DNA of 36,409 nt from Pseudonocardia humida. Its GTDB lineage: Bacteria; Actinomycetota; Actinomycetes; Mycobacteriales; Pseudonocardiaceae. Numbering within the stretch: the first letter of the stretch is position 1; the number at the start of each line of letters is the position of its first letter. The notes beneath the pieces are model-generated. The model saw only the letters and a program-made list of their open reading frames with translations, searched no databases and had not been told where the DNA came from. The position numbers and the translations under genes are program-made. The stretch spans positions 1-36,409 of the forward strand of contig NZ_JAGSOV010000032.1 in NCBI RefSeq assembly GCF_023898865.1. Direction: 5' to 3'. Below are positions 17,757-24,983 of this stretch, piece by piece.

Positions 17757-18776
17757 TCAGCTCTGTGCGGCATCGCTCGGGGCGGCATCGACCGGGGGGG
17801 TGCCGTGGGTGTGGAAGGACGCGATCGTCTTCAGCCCCCACGCCTGGCCCTTTGCCCGCTCGGCCTCGGTCCAGGTGATCGGCTCCCAGTCCGGGGCGTA
17901 GATCAGCCGCCCGGTCGGGTTGCACAGCTCGATGCGGTTGCCGCCGGGCTCGTAGAGGTAGAGGAAGAAGGTCTGCTGGATGGCGTGCTTGTGCGGGCCG
18001 GTCTCGATGAACACGCCGCTGTCCAGGGCGATGTCGGCGGCGCGCAGGATGTCCTCGCGGGTGTCGGTGCTGAACGCGATGTGGTGCAGCCGCCCGCGCG
18101 AGCCGGTCCAGTCGTTGGTGTAGACGAGGTCGTAGGACTTCTGGTTGAAGTGCGTCCACTGCCCGGAGATCACCCCGGTGTCCAGCTGGATCTGCTCGGT
18201 GACCCGCGCGCCCAGCGCGTCGCAGATGAAGTCGCCGTTGCGCGCCGCGTCCTCGGCCAGGTAGTTGACGTGGTTGAGGTGGCGCACGCTCACGCCGCGG
18301 CCCGGGTAGGCCTGGGCCTGGTTCTTCAGCGCCGGGCGCAGCTCGGGGGTCGGCCGGAAGCGCTCGGTCTCCCAGTACAGCTCGATCTCGTGGCCGTCGG
18401 GGTCGCGGCACAGGTAGGTCGGTCCGATGCCGGGGTCGCCGTCCTTCCAGCCGACGCCCAGGCCCATCTCCTCGACGGCGGCGACGCGGCGCTCCAGCGC
18501 CTCCTGGCTCGACGCGCGCAGCCCGGTGCGCCCGATGCCCGAGGTCGACGAGGCGGTGAGCTTCAAGCTGTGGTGCTCGTAGTCGTCCCAGGTGCGCAGG
18601 TAGACCGAGTCGCCGTCGCGGCCGTTCTCGGTCAGGCCCAGCACGTCGACGAAGAAGTCCAGGCTGGCCTCGGGCTCCGGGGTGAACAGCTCGACGTGCG
18701 CGAGGTGGGCGATGTCGTGGAGCAGGCGCCGCACGGGGAAGGGTCGGGACGTCTCGGGCTGGGCGGTCTCGGACAT
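17757..18776 (-). CDS. Type I (VOC) extradiol ring-cleavage dioxygenase
   Basis: A 339-residue two-domain catechol 2,3-dioxygenase-type enzyme. The N-terminal domain starts HLAHVELFTPE. The C-terminal catalytic domain has Fe(II) ligands His169 (HLNHVNYL), His232 (RLHHIAFS) and Glu283 (GNRIEL). The second-sphere residues His264 and Tyr273 are kept. By eye, aligning to homoprotocatechuate 2,3-dioxygenase from memory, the acid-base His200 position is Tyr215 here (NQKSYDLVY). This is unusual. ATG 18776 follows galD by 13 bases. The co-transcribed enzymes process a 4-oxalomesaconate-type product, so the substrate is probably gallate or a related carboxylated catechol. The canonical enzymes for that step belong to the unrelated LigB family. 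Confidence 0.9.
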   Translation of the reverse strand: MSETAQPETSRPFPVRRLLHDIAHLAHVELFTPEPEASLDFFVDVLGLTENGRDGDSVYLRTWDDYEHHSLKLTASSTSGIGRTGLRASSQEALERRVAAVEEMGLGVGWKDGDPGIGPTYLCRDPDGHEIELYWETERFRPTPELRPALKNQAQAYPGRGVSVRHLNHVNYLAEDAARNGDFICDALGARVTEQIQLDTGVISGQWTHFNQKSYDLVYTNDWTGSRGRLHHIAFSTDTREDILRAADIALDSGVFIETGPHKHAIQQTFFLYLYEPGGNRIELCNPTGRLIYAPDWEPITWTEAERAKGQAWGLKTIASFHTHGTPPVDAAPSDAAQS

Positions 18777-18789
18777 CGTGCGCTCCAGG

Positions 18790-19881
18790 TCAGTGGTCGC
18801 GGACGGGGGGACACGGGCGGGGGAAGACGGTCCCGTCGAACAGCGGACGGGCCGTGCGGACGACGGTCGAGCGGCGCACCCGTGGCGGGTCGGCACCGGG
18901 CTCGAACTCGACCTCCACGTCGAGGAAGCCGCTGGGGTGCTCGACGCGCAGGGGCCCCTCGCCCGCCGGGCGGACCAGCAGCTCGTGGCCGACCGCGCCG
19001 TCGAGCAGCGCCGCGGTGAGCACGCTGACCGCGCCCAGCACGCCGATCGCCGGGTGCGGGTGCACGGGGATGAACGTGCGGGTGCTGATGGCCCCGCCGG
19101 CGCGCGGCGCGGCGACCAGGGTCGTCTTGGGCACCGACGCCGCGCTGACGTCGCCGAGCCCCATCAGCTCGCCCGCCAGCAGGCGCAGGCGCTGCACCCG
19201 CTCGGTGAGCGCGGCGTCGGCGCCCAGCTCCGCCGGGCTCTCGTAGCCGGTGCGGCCGAGGTCGGCGGCGCGCACCACGACGACGGGCATGCCGTTGTCG
19301 ATGCAGGTGACCTCGAGGCCGTCGATCTCGTCGACGAGCCGGCCGGTCGGCAGCAGGCTGCCGCAGGTGGAGCCCTCGGTGTCGGCGAGGTCGAGGGCGA
19401 CGGGAGCGGCGGTGCCGGGCACGCCCGCGATCGCGGTGGTGCCGGTGTAGTCGACGCGCCCGCCGGGCGTGGCGAACCGGGAGACGGCCAGCCCGTCGGT
19501 GTTCACCATCGTGATGCGCACGCTGGTCTCCCCGTCGGCCGCGGTGACGAGCCCGCGCTCCACGGCGAACTGGCCGACGGCGGCGAGCAGGTTGCCGCAG
19601 TTCTGCTTGTCCGACACGGTCGCGGCCTCCACGCCGACCTGCAGGAACAGGTAGTCGACGTCGCGGTCGGGCGCCGCGGACGCCGAGACCACCGCGACCT
19701 TGCTGGTCACCGGCTGGGCGCCGCCCACGCCGTCGATCTGCTGCGGGTCGGGGCTGCCCATGATCCGCAGCAGCAGGTCGTCGCGGGCGGTCGGGTCGGC
19801 CGGGAGGTCGTCGGCCAGGAAGAACGCGCCCTTGGACGTGCCGCCGCGCATCAGCGTGCAGCGCACGCCGGTGGCGCTCAC
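18790..19881 (-). CDS. galD: 4-oxalomesaconate tautomerase (PrpF/GalD family)
   Basis: A 363-residue isomerase of the PrpF family (diaminopimelate-epimerase-like fold, two similar domains). The N-terminus RCTLMRGGTSKGAFF is diagnostic. Further conserved parts are GGAQPVTSKVAVVS, KQNCGNLLAAVGQFA (active-site Cys region) and GSTCGSLLPTGR (second Cys). In gallate degradation GalD converts the keto form of 4-oxalomesaconate to the enol form. ATG 19881 overlaps the aldolase stop by 4 bases (ATGA). The hydratase and aldolase neighbours argue for this role rather than the 2-methylaconitate isomerisation of PrpF, because no methylcitrate genes are present. Confidence 0.88.
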   Translation of the reverse strand: MSATGVRCTLMRGGTSKGAFFLADDLPADPTARDDLLLRIMGSPDPQQIDGVGGAQPVTSKVAVVSASAAPDRDVDYLFLQVGVEAATVSDKQNCGNLLAAVGQFAVERGLVTAADGETSVRITMVNTDGLAVSRFATPGGRVDYTGTTAIAGVPGTAAPVALDLADTEGSTCGSLLPTGRLVDEIDGLEVTCIDNGMPVVVVRAADLGRTGYESPAELGADAALTERVQRLRLLAGELMGLGDVSAASVPKTTLVAAPRAGGAISTRTFIPVHPHPAIGVLGAVSVLTAALLDGAVGHELLVRPAGEGPLRVEHPSGFLDVEVEFEPGADPPRVRRSTVVRTARPLFDGTVFPRPCPPVRDH

Positions 19882-20585
19882 GGCTCGGTCTCCGTCGCGC
19901 TGACGTAGGTGACGCCGAGGTCGGCCAGGGTGGCGCGCAGGCCGTAGCGGTCCAGGCCCAGCTCGCCCTCGCGGAACGCCTTGCGCGCCGCCTGCTCCTT
20001 CTCCACGCGCGCGTAGCTCGCGGCCAGCACCTCATCGACCCGTTCGCGCGCCACCACGACGACGCCGTCGTCGTCGGCCAGGACGGCGTCGCCGGGCCGC
20101 ACGACCTGGCGCCCGACCACGACCGGGACGTTGACCGCGCCCGCGGTGGCCTTGACGCTGCCCTGCGCGCTCACCGCGGCCGACCACACCGGGAAGCCCA
20201 TCTCCCGCAGCTCGGCGACGTCGCGCACGCCGGTGGTGGTGACCAGGCCGCGCACCCCGCGGGTGGCCAGGCTGGTGGCCAGCAGCTCGCCGAACAGCCC
20301 GTCGGTGCACGGCGAGGTGGTGGTGACCACGAGCAGGTCGCCCGGGGCGCACTGCTCGACCGCCGCGTGGATCATCAGGTTGTCGCCGGGCCAGCACAGC
20401 GCGGTGACGGCCGTGCCGCCGACGCGCGCACCGTCCTGGATGGGGCGCAGCCCGGTGCCGAGGTAGCCGGCGCGGCCCTGGGCCTCGTGCACGGTGGCCA
20501 CGCCCAGCTCGGCCAGCGCGCCGACGGTGTCCGGGTCGGCGCGCGGCGGGTCGGTGATGACGACCTTGCCGACGGGCGTGGTCAC
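19878..20585 (-). CDS. galC: 4-carboxy-4-hydroxy-2-oxoadipate aldolase (LigK/GalC, RraA fold)
   Basis: A 235-residue class II pyruvate aldolase of the HMG/CHA aldolase group. It would split 4-carboxy-4-hydroxy-2-oxoadipate to pyruvate and oxaloacetate, and such enzymes also decarboxylate oxaloacetate. Visible family elements are DTVGALAELGVATVHEAQGR, the GDLLVV strand, GELLATSL (Glu100, metal-site region) and the Arg121-Asp122 pair in TTGVRDVAEL. The GTG start at 20585 overlaps the stop of galB by 4 bases. The frame is open further upstream through galB, but that is an artefact. Plain RraA proteins lack the adjacent pathway genes found here. Confidence 0.9.
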   Translation of the reverse strand: MTTPVGKVVITDPPRADPDTVGALAELGVATVHEAQGRAGYLGTGLRPIQDGARVGGTAVTALCWPGDNLMIHAAVEQCAPGDLLVVTTTSPCTDGLFGELLATSLATRGVRGLVTTTGVRDVAELREMGFPVWSAAVSAQGSVKATAGAVNVPVVVGRQVVRPGDAVLADDDGVVVVARERVDEVLAASYARVEKEQAARKAFREGELGLDRYGLRATLADLGVTYVSATETEP

Positions 20586-21340
20586 GACAGCTCCCCGGTG
20601 ACCTGCGGGTACAGCCGGACGAACGCCTCGCCCATGGTCGAGTGCGCGAGCCCGAGGTTGGGCCCGGCGTTGCGCTTGAGCTGCACGCCGCGGCGCTTGG
20701 CGAGGTCGGTGTAGTAGTCCCACATGTGCTGCTGGGCGGGCAGGCACTCCATCGCCTTGCGCTTGCGGTCGAAGACCTCGGTGATGTCGAGCAGCACGTC
20801 GGGGCGGAAGTCGCACTGCTCGGGCTGGTGCGGCTCGAAGAAGAAGACCGGCGGGGCGCCCAGCGGGTCGCCCGGGGCGTCGTAGCCGATGGCCTGGGCG
20901 AGCACGCGGGCCTGCAGCGCCATCCGCGCCGCCGCGGGGTGGTCGCCGTTGTAGGGGTCGGTGAGCGTGTGGGTCAGGACGACGGTCGGGGAGAGCTCGC
21001 GGTAGAGCCGGACCAGCTGGTCGACCAGCTCCTGCGACTCGACCAGCGGATAGTCGCCCGCGTCGAGGAAGCGGACCTCGGCGCCGAGCGCGGCCGCGGC
21101 GTTGCCGGCCTCCTCCCGGCGGATGGCCTTGATCTCCTCCAGCGAGTGGCCCTCGCGCCAGGCGCGCGCGGACTCGCCGCGCTCGCCGTAGCTCAGGCAC
21201 ACGACGGTGGCCCGCTCACCGCGCGAGGCGGCCAGGGCGATGGCGCCGCCCGCCCGCCAGACGAAGTCCCCGGCGTGCGCGCTCACCACCAGCAGGCTCC
21301 CGGTGGTGGTCGACTCCGACCCCGACATCGACACCGACAT
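20582..21340 (-). CDS. galB: 4-oxalomesaconate hydratase (GalB, PIG-L/LmbE fold)
   Basis: A 252-residue metal-dependent enzyme of the LmbE/PIG-L family and first gene of the aromatic operon. Zinc-site residues are His22 and Asp25 (SAHAGDFVWRAGGA) and His134 (NGDHPAAA). The usual AHPDD of deacetylases is changed to AHAGD, as I remember for GalB of Pseudomonas putida. GalB adds water to enol 4-oxalomesaconate, giving 4-carboxy-4-hydroxy-2-oxoadipate. ATG 21340 has GAGGAGAG just upstream (21345-21352). The ATG at 21328 is too far from it. The operon promoter and a 14-bp palindrome lie about 30-65 bases upstream. Confidence 0.88.
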   Translation of the reverse strand: MSVSMSGSESTTTGSLLVVSAHAGDFVWRAGGAIALAASRGERATVVCLSYGERGESARAWREGHSLEEIKAIRREEAGNAAAALGAEVRFLDAGDYPLVESQELVDQLVRLYRELSPTVVLTHTLTDPYNGDHPAAARMALQARVLAQAIGYDAPGDPLGAPPVFFFEPHQPEQCDFRPDVLLDITEVFDRKRKAMECLPAQQHMWDYYTDLAKRRGVQLKRNAGPNLGLAHSTMGEAFVRLYPQVTGELS

Positions 21341-21368
21341 CGACTCTCCTCGTCCGTGGTGGAGGGTC

Positions 21369-21398
21369 AGCCTGCGGGATCGGGAACAAGATTGTCAA
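21369..21398 (-). promoter_or_regulatory. Promoter of the galBCD-dioxygenase-gntR operon
   Basis: On the minus strand a perfect -35 box TTGACA (21398 to 21393) is followed after 18 bases by CAGGCT (21374 to 21369), a weak TANNNT-like -10. Transcription would start about 20 bases before the galB ATG. The -35 box is embedded in the palindrome at 21390-21403, so binding there would block the polymerase. Confidence 0.5.
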
Positions 21399-21403
21399 CA
21401 ATC
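21390..21403. promoter_or_regulatory. 14-bp palindrome, candidate GntR/FCD operator
   Basis: GATTGT-CA-ACAATC has perfect six-base arms around a two-base centre. It stands out as AT-rich in very GC-rich DNA, fits the TTGT-NN-ACAA form common for FCD-type GntR operators, and overlaps the TTGACA -35 box of the operon whose last gene encodes an FCD GntR protein. Confidence 0.6.
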
Positions 21404-21548
21404 CTGGTGCGCGCTTCCGCCGGACGGAAGCAGCTGCTCCCGGGGTCCCACCGCACGCTCTGACCTGCGACGACGGTGGTCCGGCCGGTCGGCGCACCGC
21501 GGCGGCGAAGCGCCGGGCGCGCGTCCGCAGGCGCTCCACCAGCTCCGC

Positions 21549-22475
21549 TCAGCCCAGGTGCGCGGCGAGCGCCTCCCGGGTGGCCTCCCGGGAGGCCTCG
21601 TCGGGCGCGGCGACCTCCAGGCGCAGGTCGGTGGCACCGGCGGCCCCGTAGGCGGCCAGGCCGTCGAGCACCCGCTCCCACGAGCCGATCAGGTGCAGCT
21701 CGGCCGGGTCGGCCAGGCCCTCCCGGTCCTGCACGGCGGCGTAGGAGGGCACCTGGCGGTAGCGGCTGGCCGTCGCCCGCGCCAGCTCGTACGCGGGCGC
21801 CGGCTCGTCGGTCACGCAGATGCGGACCAGGGCCATGATCCGGGGGTCCGGCCGGCCCGCGGCCGCGGCGGCGGCCCGGATGGCGGGCGCGATGTGGGTG
21901 GCGATGGTGCGCGGGCCGCACTGCCCGACCGACGTGCCGTGCACGCGCCGCCCGGCCAGCTCCAGCATCCGCGGGCCGAGCGCGGCCAGCAGGATGGGCG
22001 TGGCCGGCGCGTCGATGGTCAGCGCGACGTGCGCGCTGAGCTGGGCGCCGTCCAGGTCGACCGGGCGCCCGGCCAGCAGCGGCTGCAGACCGTCGATGAA
22101 CTCGCGGGTGAAGGCCAGCGGGTGCTCCCAGCCCAGGCCCATGGTGGTGGCCACCGCCCCGCGCGACGCGGCACCGATGCCCAGGGTGAACCGGCCGCCC
22201 AGCGCGCTCTGCGCGGTCCGGGCGAGCTGGGCCAGGCCGATGGGGTGGCGGCCGTAGAGCGGGACGACCGACGTGCCGACCTCGGCGAGGTTCGCGATGT
22301 CGTCGGCGACGCAGGCCAGCGCCACCACCGGGTCGACGGCGGTGGCGTGGGAGATCCACAGGCCGTCGAAGCCCGCGGCGTCGGCGTAGCGCGCCACCCG
22401 CCGCGCCTCCGCGACCGAGGCGATCGTCGTGCCCCCGGCCAGCCCCCACCGCATCCCGAGTCTGTCGCCGCCCAT
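21549..22475 (-). CDS. LLM-class, probably F420-dependent oxidoreductase
   Basis: A 308-residue luciferase-like TIM-barrel flavin or F420 enzyme. Visible features are EARRVARYADAAGFDGLWISH near the N-terminus, then TSVVPLYGRHPIGLAQLARTAQ and GRFTLGIGAASRG, the classical phosphate-binding and active-site loops of actinobacterial F420-dependent LLM proteins. The ATG at 22475 has a G-run upstream. The ATG at 22454 is an alternative giving 301 residues. It lies upstream of the gallate-type operon on the same strand but 208 bases away, and that operon has its own promoter, so it is not certainly part of the pathway. The reaction is unknown. Confidence 0.88.
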   Translation of the reverse strand: MGGDRLGMRWGLAGGTTIASVAEARRVARYADAAGFDGLWISHATAVDPVVALACVADDIANLAEVGTSVVPLYGRHPIGLAQLARTAQSALGGRFTLGIGAASRGAVATTMGLGWEHPLAFTREFIDGLQPLLAGRPVDLDGAQLSAHVALTIDAPATPILLAALGPRMLELAGRRVHGTSVGQCGPRTIATHIAPAIRAAAAAAGRPDPRIMALVRICVTDEPAPAYELARATASRYRQVPSYAAVQDREGLADPAELHLIGSWERVLDGLAAYGAAGATDLRLEVAAPDEASREATREALAAHLG

Positions 22476-22667
22476 CCGCCCCCCGGATCCCCGTCGCCGC
22501 AGGCAGACTACGGCGGCCCCACGGTCGTCGTGATCGGCGACGATCGGTGGTCCCGACCGCCCGGGACCGGCGCCCGCGCGGCACGGTGCCCGTCAGCACG
22601 CCGCCGACCGGGCGCCAATACCCTTGTCGGGCAACGGTTTCCGACCAGGGAAGAGGTGTCGTCACCG

Positions 22668-24554
22668 ATGTCGACGGAGACGATCGAGTTCCAGGCGCAG
22701 GCTCGCCAGCTGCTCCAGCTGATGATCCACTCGATCTACTCGACCAAGGACGTGTTCCTGCGCGAGCTGATCTCGAACGCCTCGGACGCGCTCGACAAGC
22801 TGCGCCTGGCCGCGTACCAGGACAAGGACCTCGAGGTCGACACCTCCGACCTGCACATCGCGCTGGCGACCGACCCGGGCGAGCGGACGCTGACCGTGCG
22901 CGACAACGGCATCGGGATGACCCGCGAGGAGGTCGTCGACCTGATCGGCACCATCGCCAAGTCGGGCACGGCGGAGATGCTGGGCAGGCTGCAGCAGGCG
23001 CGGGAGGCCGGGGCGGCATCGGAGCAGGCGACCGCGGAGCTGATCGGGCAGTTCGGCGTCGGCTTCTACTCCAGCTTCATGGTGGCCGACCGGGTCGTGC
23101 TGGTCACCCGGAAGGCGGGGGCCGCGTCGGGCGTGCGCTGGGAGTCCGACGGCCAGGGCACCTACACCGTCTCCGACGAGCCGCAGGCCCCGCAGGGCAC
23201 CGCGGTGACGCTGCACCTCAAGCCCGAGGACACCGAGGACGCGCTGCACGACTACGCGAACCCGACCACCGTCAAGGGGATCGTCAAGCGCTACTCCGAC
23301 TTCATCACCTGGCCGATCCGGATGGCCCCTGCCGGCGGCGAGGGCGAGCCGGAGACCGTCAACTCGCGCAAGGCGCTGTGGGCGCGCTCGCCGAAGGACG
23401 TCTCCGACGAGGAGTACACCGAGTTCTACCGCCACGTCAGCCACGACTGGCGCGAGCCGCTGCAGACGATCCGGCTCTCCGCCGAGGGCACCTTCGAGTA
23501 CCAGGCGCTGCTGTTCCTGCCCTCGCACGCGCCGATGGACCTGTTCATGCGCGAGGCGAAGCGCGGGGTCCAGCTCTACGTCAAGCGCGTGTTCATCATG
23601 GACGACTGCGAGGCGCTCGTCCCGGAGTACCTGCGCTTCGTCAAGGGCGTCGTGGACGCCAACGACCTCTCGCTCAACATCTCCCGCGAGATCCTCCAGC
23701 AGGACCGCCAGATCCAGCTGATCCGCAAGCGGCTGGTCAAGAAGGTGCTCTCCACCGTGCGCTCGATGCTCGACGACGAGCCGGAGAAGTACGCGACGTT
23801 CTGGTCCGAGCTCGGGCGCGCGGTCAAGGAGGGCCTGCTCTCCGACCACGACAACCGCCAGGCGATCCTGGAGATCTGCTCGTTCGCCTCCACCCACGAC
23901 CCGGAGAAGCCCACGACGCTGCGCGACTACATCGCGCGGATGCCCGAGGGCCAGGAGGCGATCTACTACGCCACCGGCGAGTCGCGAGCGGCGCTGGAGA
24001 ACTCCCCGCACCTGGAGGCGTTCCGGGCCAAGGGCTACGAGGTGCTGCTGCTCACCGACCCGGTCGACGAGGTGTGGGTCGACATGGTGCCGACCTTCGA
24101 GGACAAGGCGCTCACCTCGGTCGCGAAGGGCGAGGTCGACCTCGGCGGCGACGACGTCGACGACGAGACGAAGAAGGGCTTCGACGCCCTGCTGGGCTGG
24201 CTCGCCGCCACCCTCGACGACGACGTCAAGGAGGTCCGGCTCTCCCACCGGCTCACCACCTCGGCGGCGTGCCTGGTCGGCGACGCCGCAGACCTCACCC
24301 CGACGCTGGAGAAGATGTACCGGGCGATGGGGCAGGAGCCCCCGAAGGTCAAGCGGATCCTGGAGCTCAACCCGGGCCACGCCCTGGTCACCGGCCTGCG
24401 CGAGGCCCACGAGCAGCGCCCGGACGACCCCGGCCTGCGCGAGACCGCACAGCTGCTGCACGGCATGGCGCTGCTGGCCGAGGGCGGCGAACTGGCCGAG
24501 CCGGCGGCGTTCGTGGCGATGTTGTCGCGCAGGCTGGAGCAGACCCTCACCTGA
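22668..24554 (+). CDS. htpG: Molecular chaperone HtpG (Hsp90)
   Basis: A 628-residue cytosolic Hsp90. The N-terminal GHKL ATPase domain is complete: FLRELISNASDALDKLR, DNGIGM, GTIAKSG and GQFGVGFYSSFMVAD. The middle domain has GVVDANDLSLNISREILQQ with the conserved catalytic Arg region. The C-terminal dimerisation domain follows and there is no charged linker or MEEVD tail, as expected in bacteria. ATG 22668 is preceded by GGGAAGAGG (22648-22656). The 192-base gap to the divergent LLM gene holds a weak dyad (CCCTTG and CAACGG, 22621-22637), but I see no HspR-type or CIRCE site. Confidence 0.97.
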   Translation: MSTETIEFQAQARQLLQLMIHSIYSTKDVFLRELISNASDALDKLRLAAYQDKDLEVDTSDLHIALATDPGERTLTVRDNGIGMTREEVVDLIGTIAKSGTAEMLGRLQQAREAGAASEQATAELIGQFGVGFYSSFMVADRVVLVTRKAGAASGVRWESDGQGTYTVSDEPQAPQGTAVTLHLKPEDTEDALHDYANPTTVKGIVKRYSDFITWPIRMAPAGGEGEPETVNSRKALWARSPKDVSDEEYTEFYRHVSHDWREPLQTIRLSAEGTFEYQALLFLPSHAPMDLFMREAKRGVQLYVKRVFIMDDCEALVPEYLRFVKGVVDANDLSLNISREILQQDRQIQLIRKRLVKKVLSTVRSMLDDEPEKYATFWSELGRAVKEGLLSDHDNRQAILEICSFASTHDPEKPTTLRDYIARMPEGQEAIYYATGESRAALENSPHLEAFRAKGYEVLLLTDPVDEVWVDMVPTFEDKALTSVAKGEVDLGGDDVDDETKKGFDALLGWLAATLDDDVKEVRLSHRLTTSAACLVGDAADLTPTLEKMYRAMGQEPPKVKRILELNPGHALVTGLREAHEQRPDDPGLRETAQLLHGMALLAEGGELAEPAAFVAMLSRRLEQTLT

Positions 24555-24575
24555 GCCGCACGGCGCCGCCGGCCC

Positions 24576-24597
24576 GCGCCCGGGTCAGCCCGGGCGC
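24576..24597. terminator. Bidirectional terminator hairpin between htpG and a small convergent gene
   Basis: GCGCCCGGG (24576-24584), loop TCAG, CCCGGGCGC (24589-24597): a perfect nine-pair stem 22 bases after the htpG stop. The loop contains the stop codon of the minus-strand gene (24587 to 24585). It is strong enough to serve both convergent transcripts, although it lacks a T-run. Confidence 0.65.
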
Positions 24598-24893
24598 CGC
24601 AGGTCGTCGCGCTCCCCGGCCGTCCCGCCCTGCGCGGCCCCGGTGTCGGCGGCCTGCGCGCTGGACGAGGCGCCGCGGATCGACGGCGCGGTGGCCACCG
24701 TCGTCGGGACGGCGGGCCGGTCGCCGGCGTCGACCGCCGGTCCGGCCGCGTCGGCCGCTCCCTCGGTCGGGTGCACCCCGTCGTCGTCACGGGCGCTCGT
24801 GCGGCCGGCGGCGTCGGGCCCGGCGGAGCCGCGCGACAACGGGCCGGTGCGGTCGGTGGTGGTGTCGTCGGTCGGTCGCTCTGGTTCGGACAT
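24585..24893 (-). CDS. Small disordered hypothetical protein
   Basis: A 102-residue reading frame that I do not recognise. It is made almost entirely of Ala, Gly, Asp, Thr, Ser and Pro, starts MSEPERPTDDTTTDRTGPL and has no hydrophobic segment, so it would be an unstructured acidic protein. Third codon positions are mostly G/C as in real genes here. ATG 24893 has only a weak ribosome site. The stop sits in the loop of the terminator hairpin. It is divergent from the FNT-channel gene. It could be a genuine stress-type disordered protein or a chance ORF. Confidence 0.5.
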   Translation of the reverse strand: MSEPERPTDDTTTDRTGPLSRGSAGPDAAGRTSARDDDGVHPTEGAADAAGPAVDAGDRPAVPTTVATAPSIRGASSSAQAADTGAAQGGTAGERDDLRRPG

Positions 24894-24901
24894 GCGCCGG
24901 T

Positions 24902-24928
24902 GGTTCCCCCGGGCGATCCGGGGAAACC
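24902..24928. promoter_or_regulatory. Hairpin upstream of the FNT-channel gene
   Basis: GGTTCCCCC (24902-24910) pairs with GGGGAAACC (24920-24928) at eight of nine positions around a nine-base centre that can itself pair (GG with CC). It lies between the divergent small gene and the channel gene, 55 bases before the latter's ATG. It is either an operator dyad or a leader structure. Confidence 0.35.
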
Positions 24929-24940
24929 GGACCGGGCGGG

Positions 24941-24953
24941 GGGTTTCGAGCCG
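24941..24953 (+). promoter_or_regulatory. Shared motif upstream of the channel gene (copy 1)
   Basis: GGGTTTCGAGCCG lies 30 bases before the FNT-channel ATG. The same motif with one mismatch (GGGTTTCGATCCG) occurs at 25845-25857, 64 bases before the formate dehydrogenase start. A shared regulator or sigma-factor element for the formate genes is possible. Confidence 0.35.
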
Positions 24954-24983
24954 TCCGCCGACCCGTCCCACCCGGAGGTGCCG

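Noticed and set aside
18790..19881. PrpF-type 2-methylaconitate isomerase of the methylcitrate cycle
   Set aside because: No methylcitrate-cycle genes are near. Co-transcription with GalB- and GalC-like genes fits 4-oxalomesaconate tautomerase.
22621..22637. Heat-shock operator before htpG
   Set aside because: The small dyad does not match the HspR (HAIR) or CIRCE patterns and has one arm mismatch.
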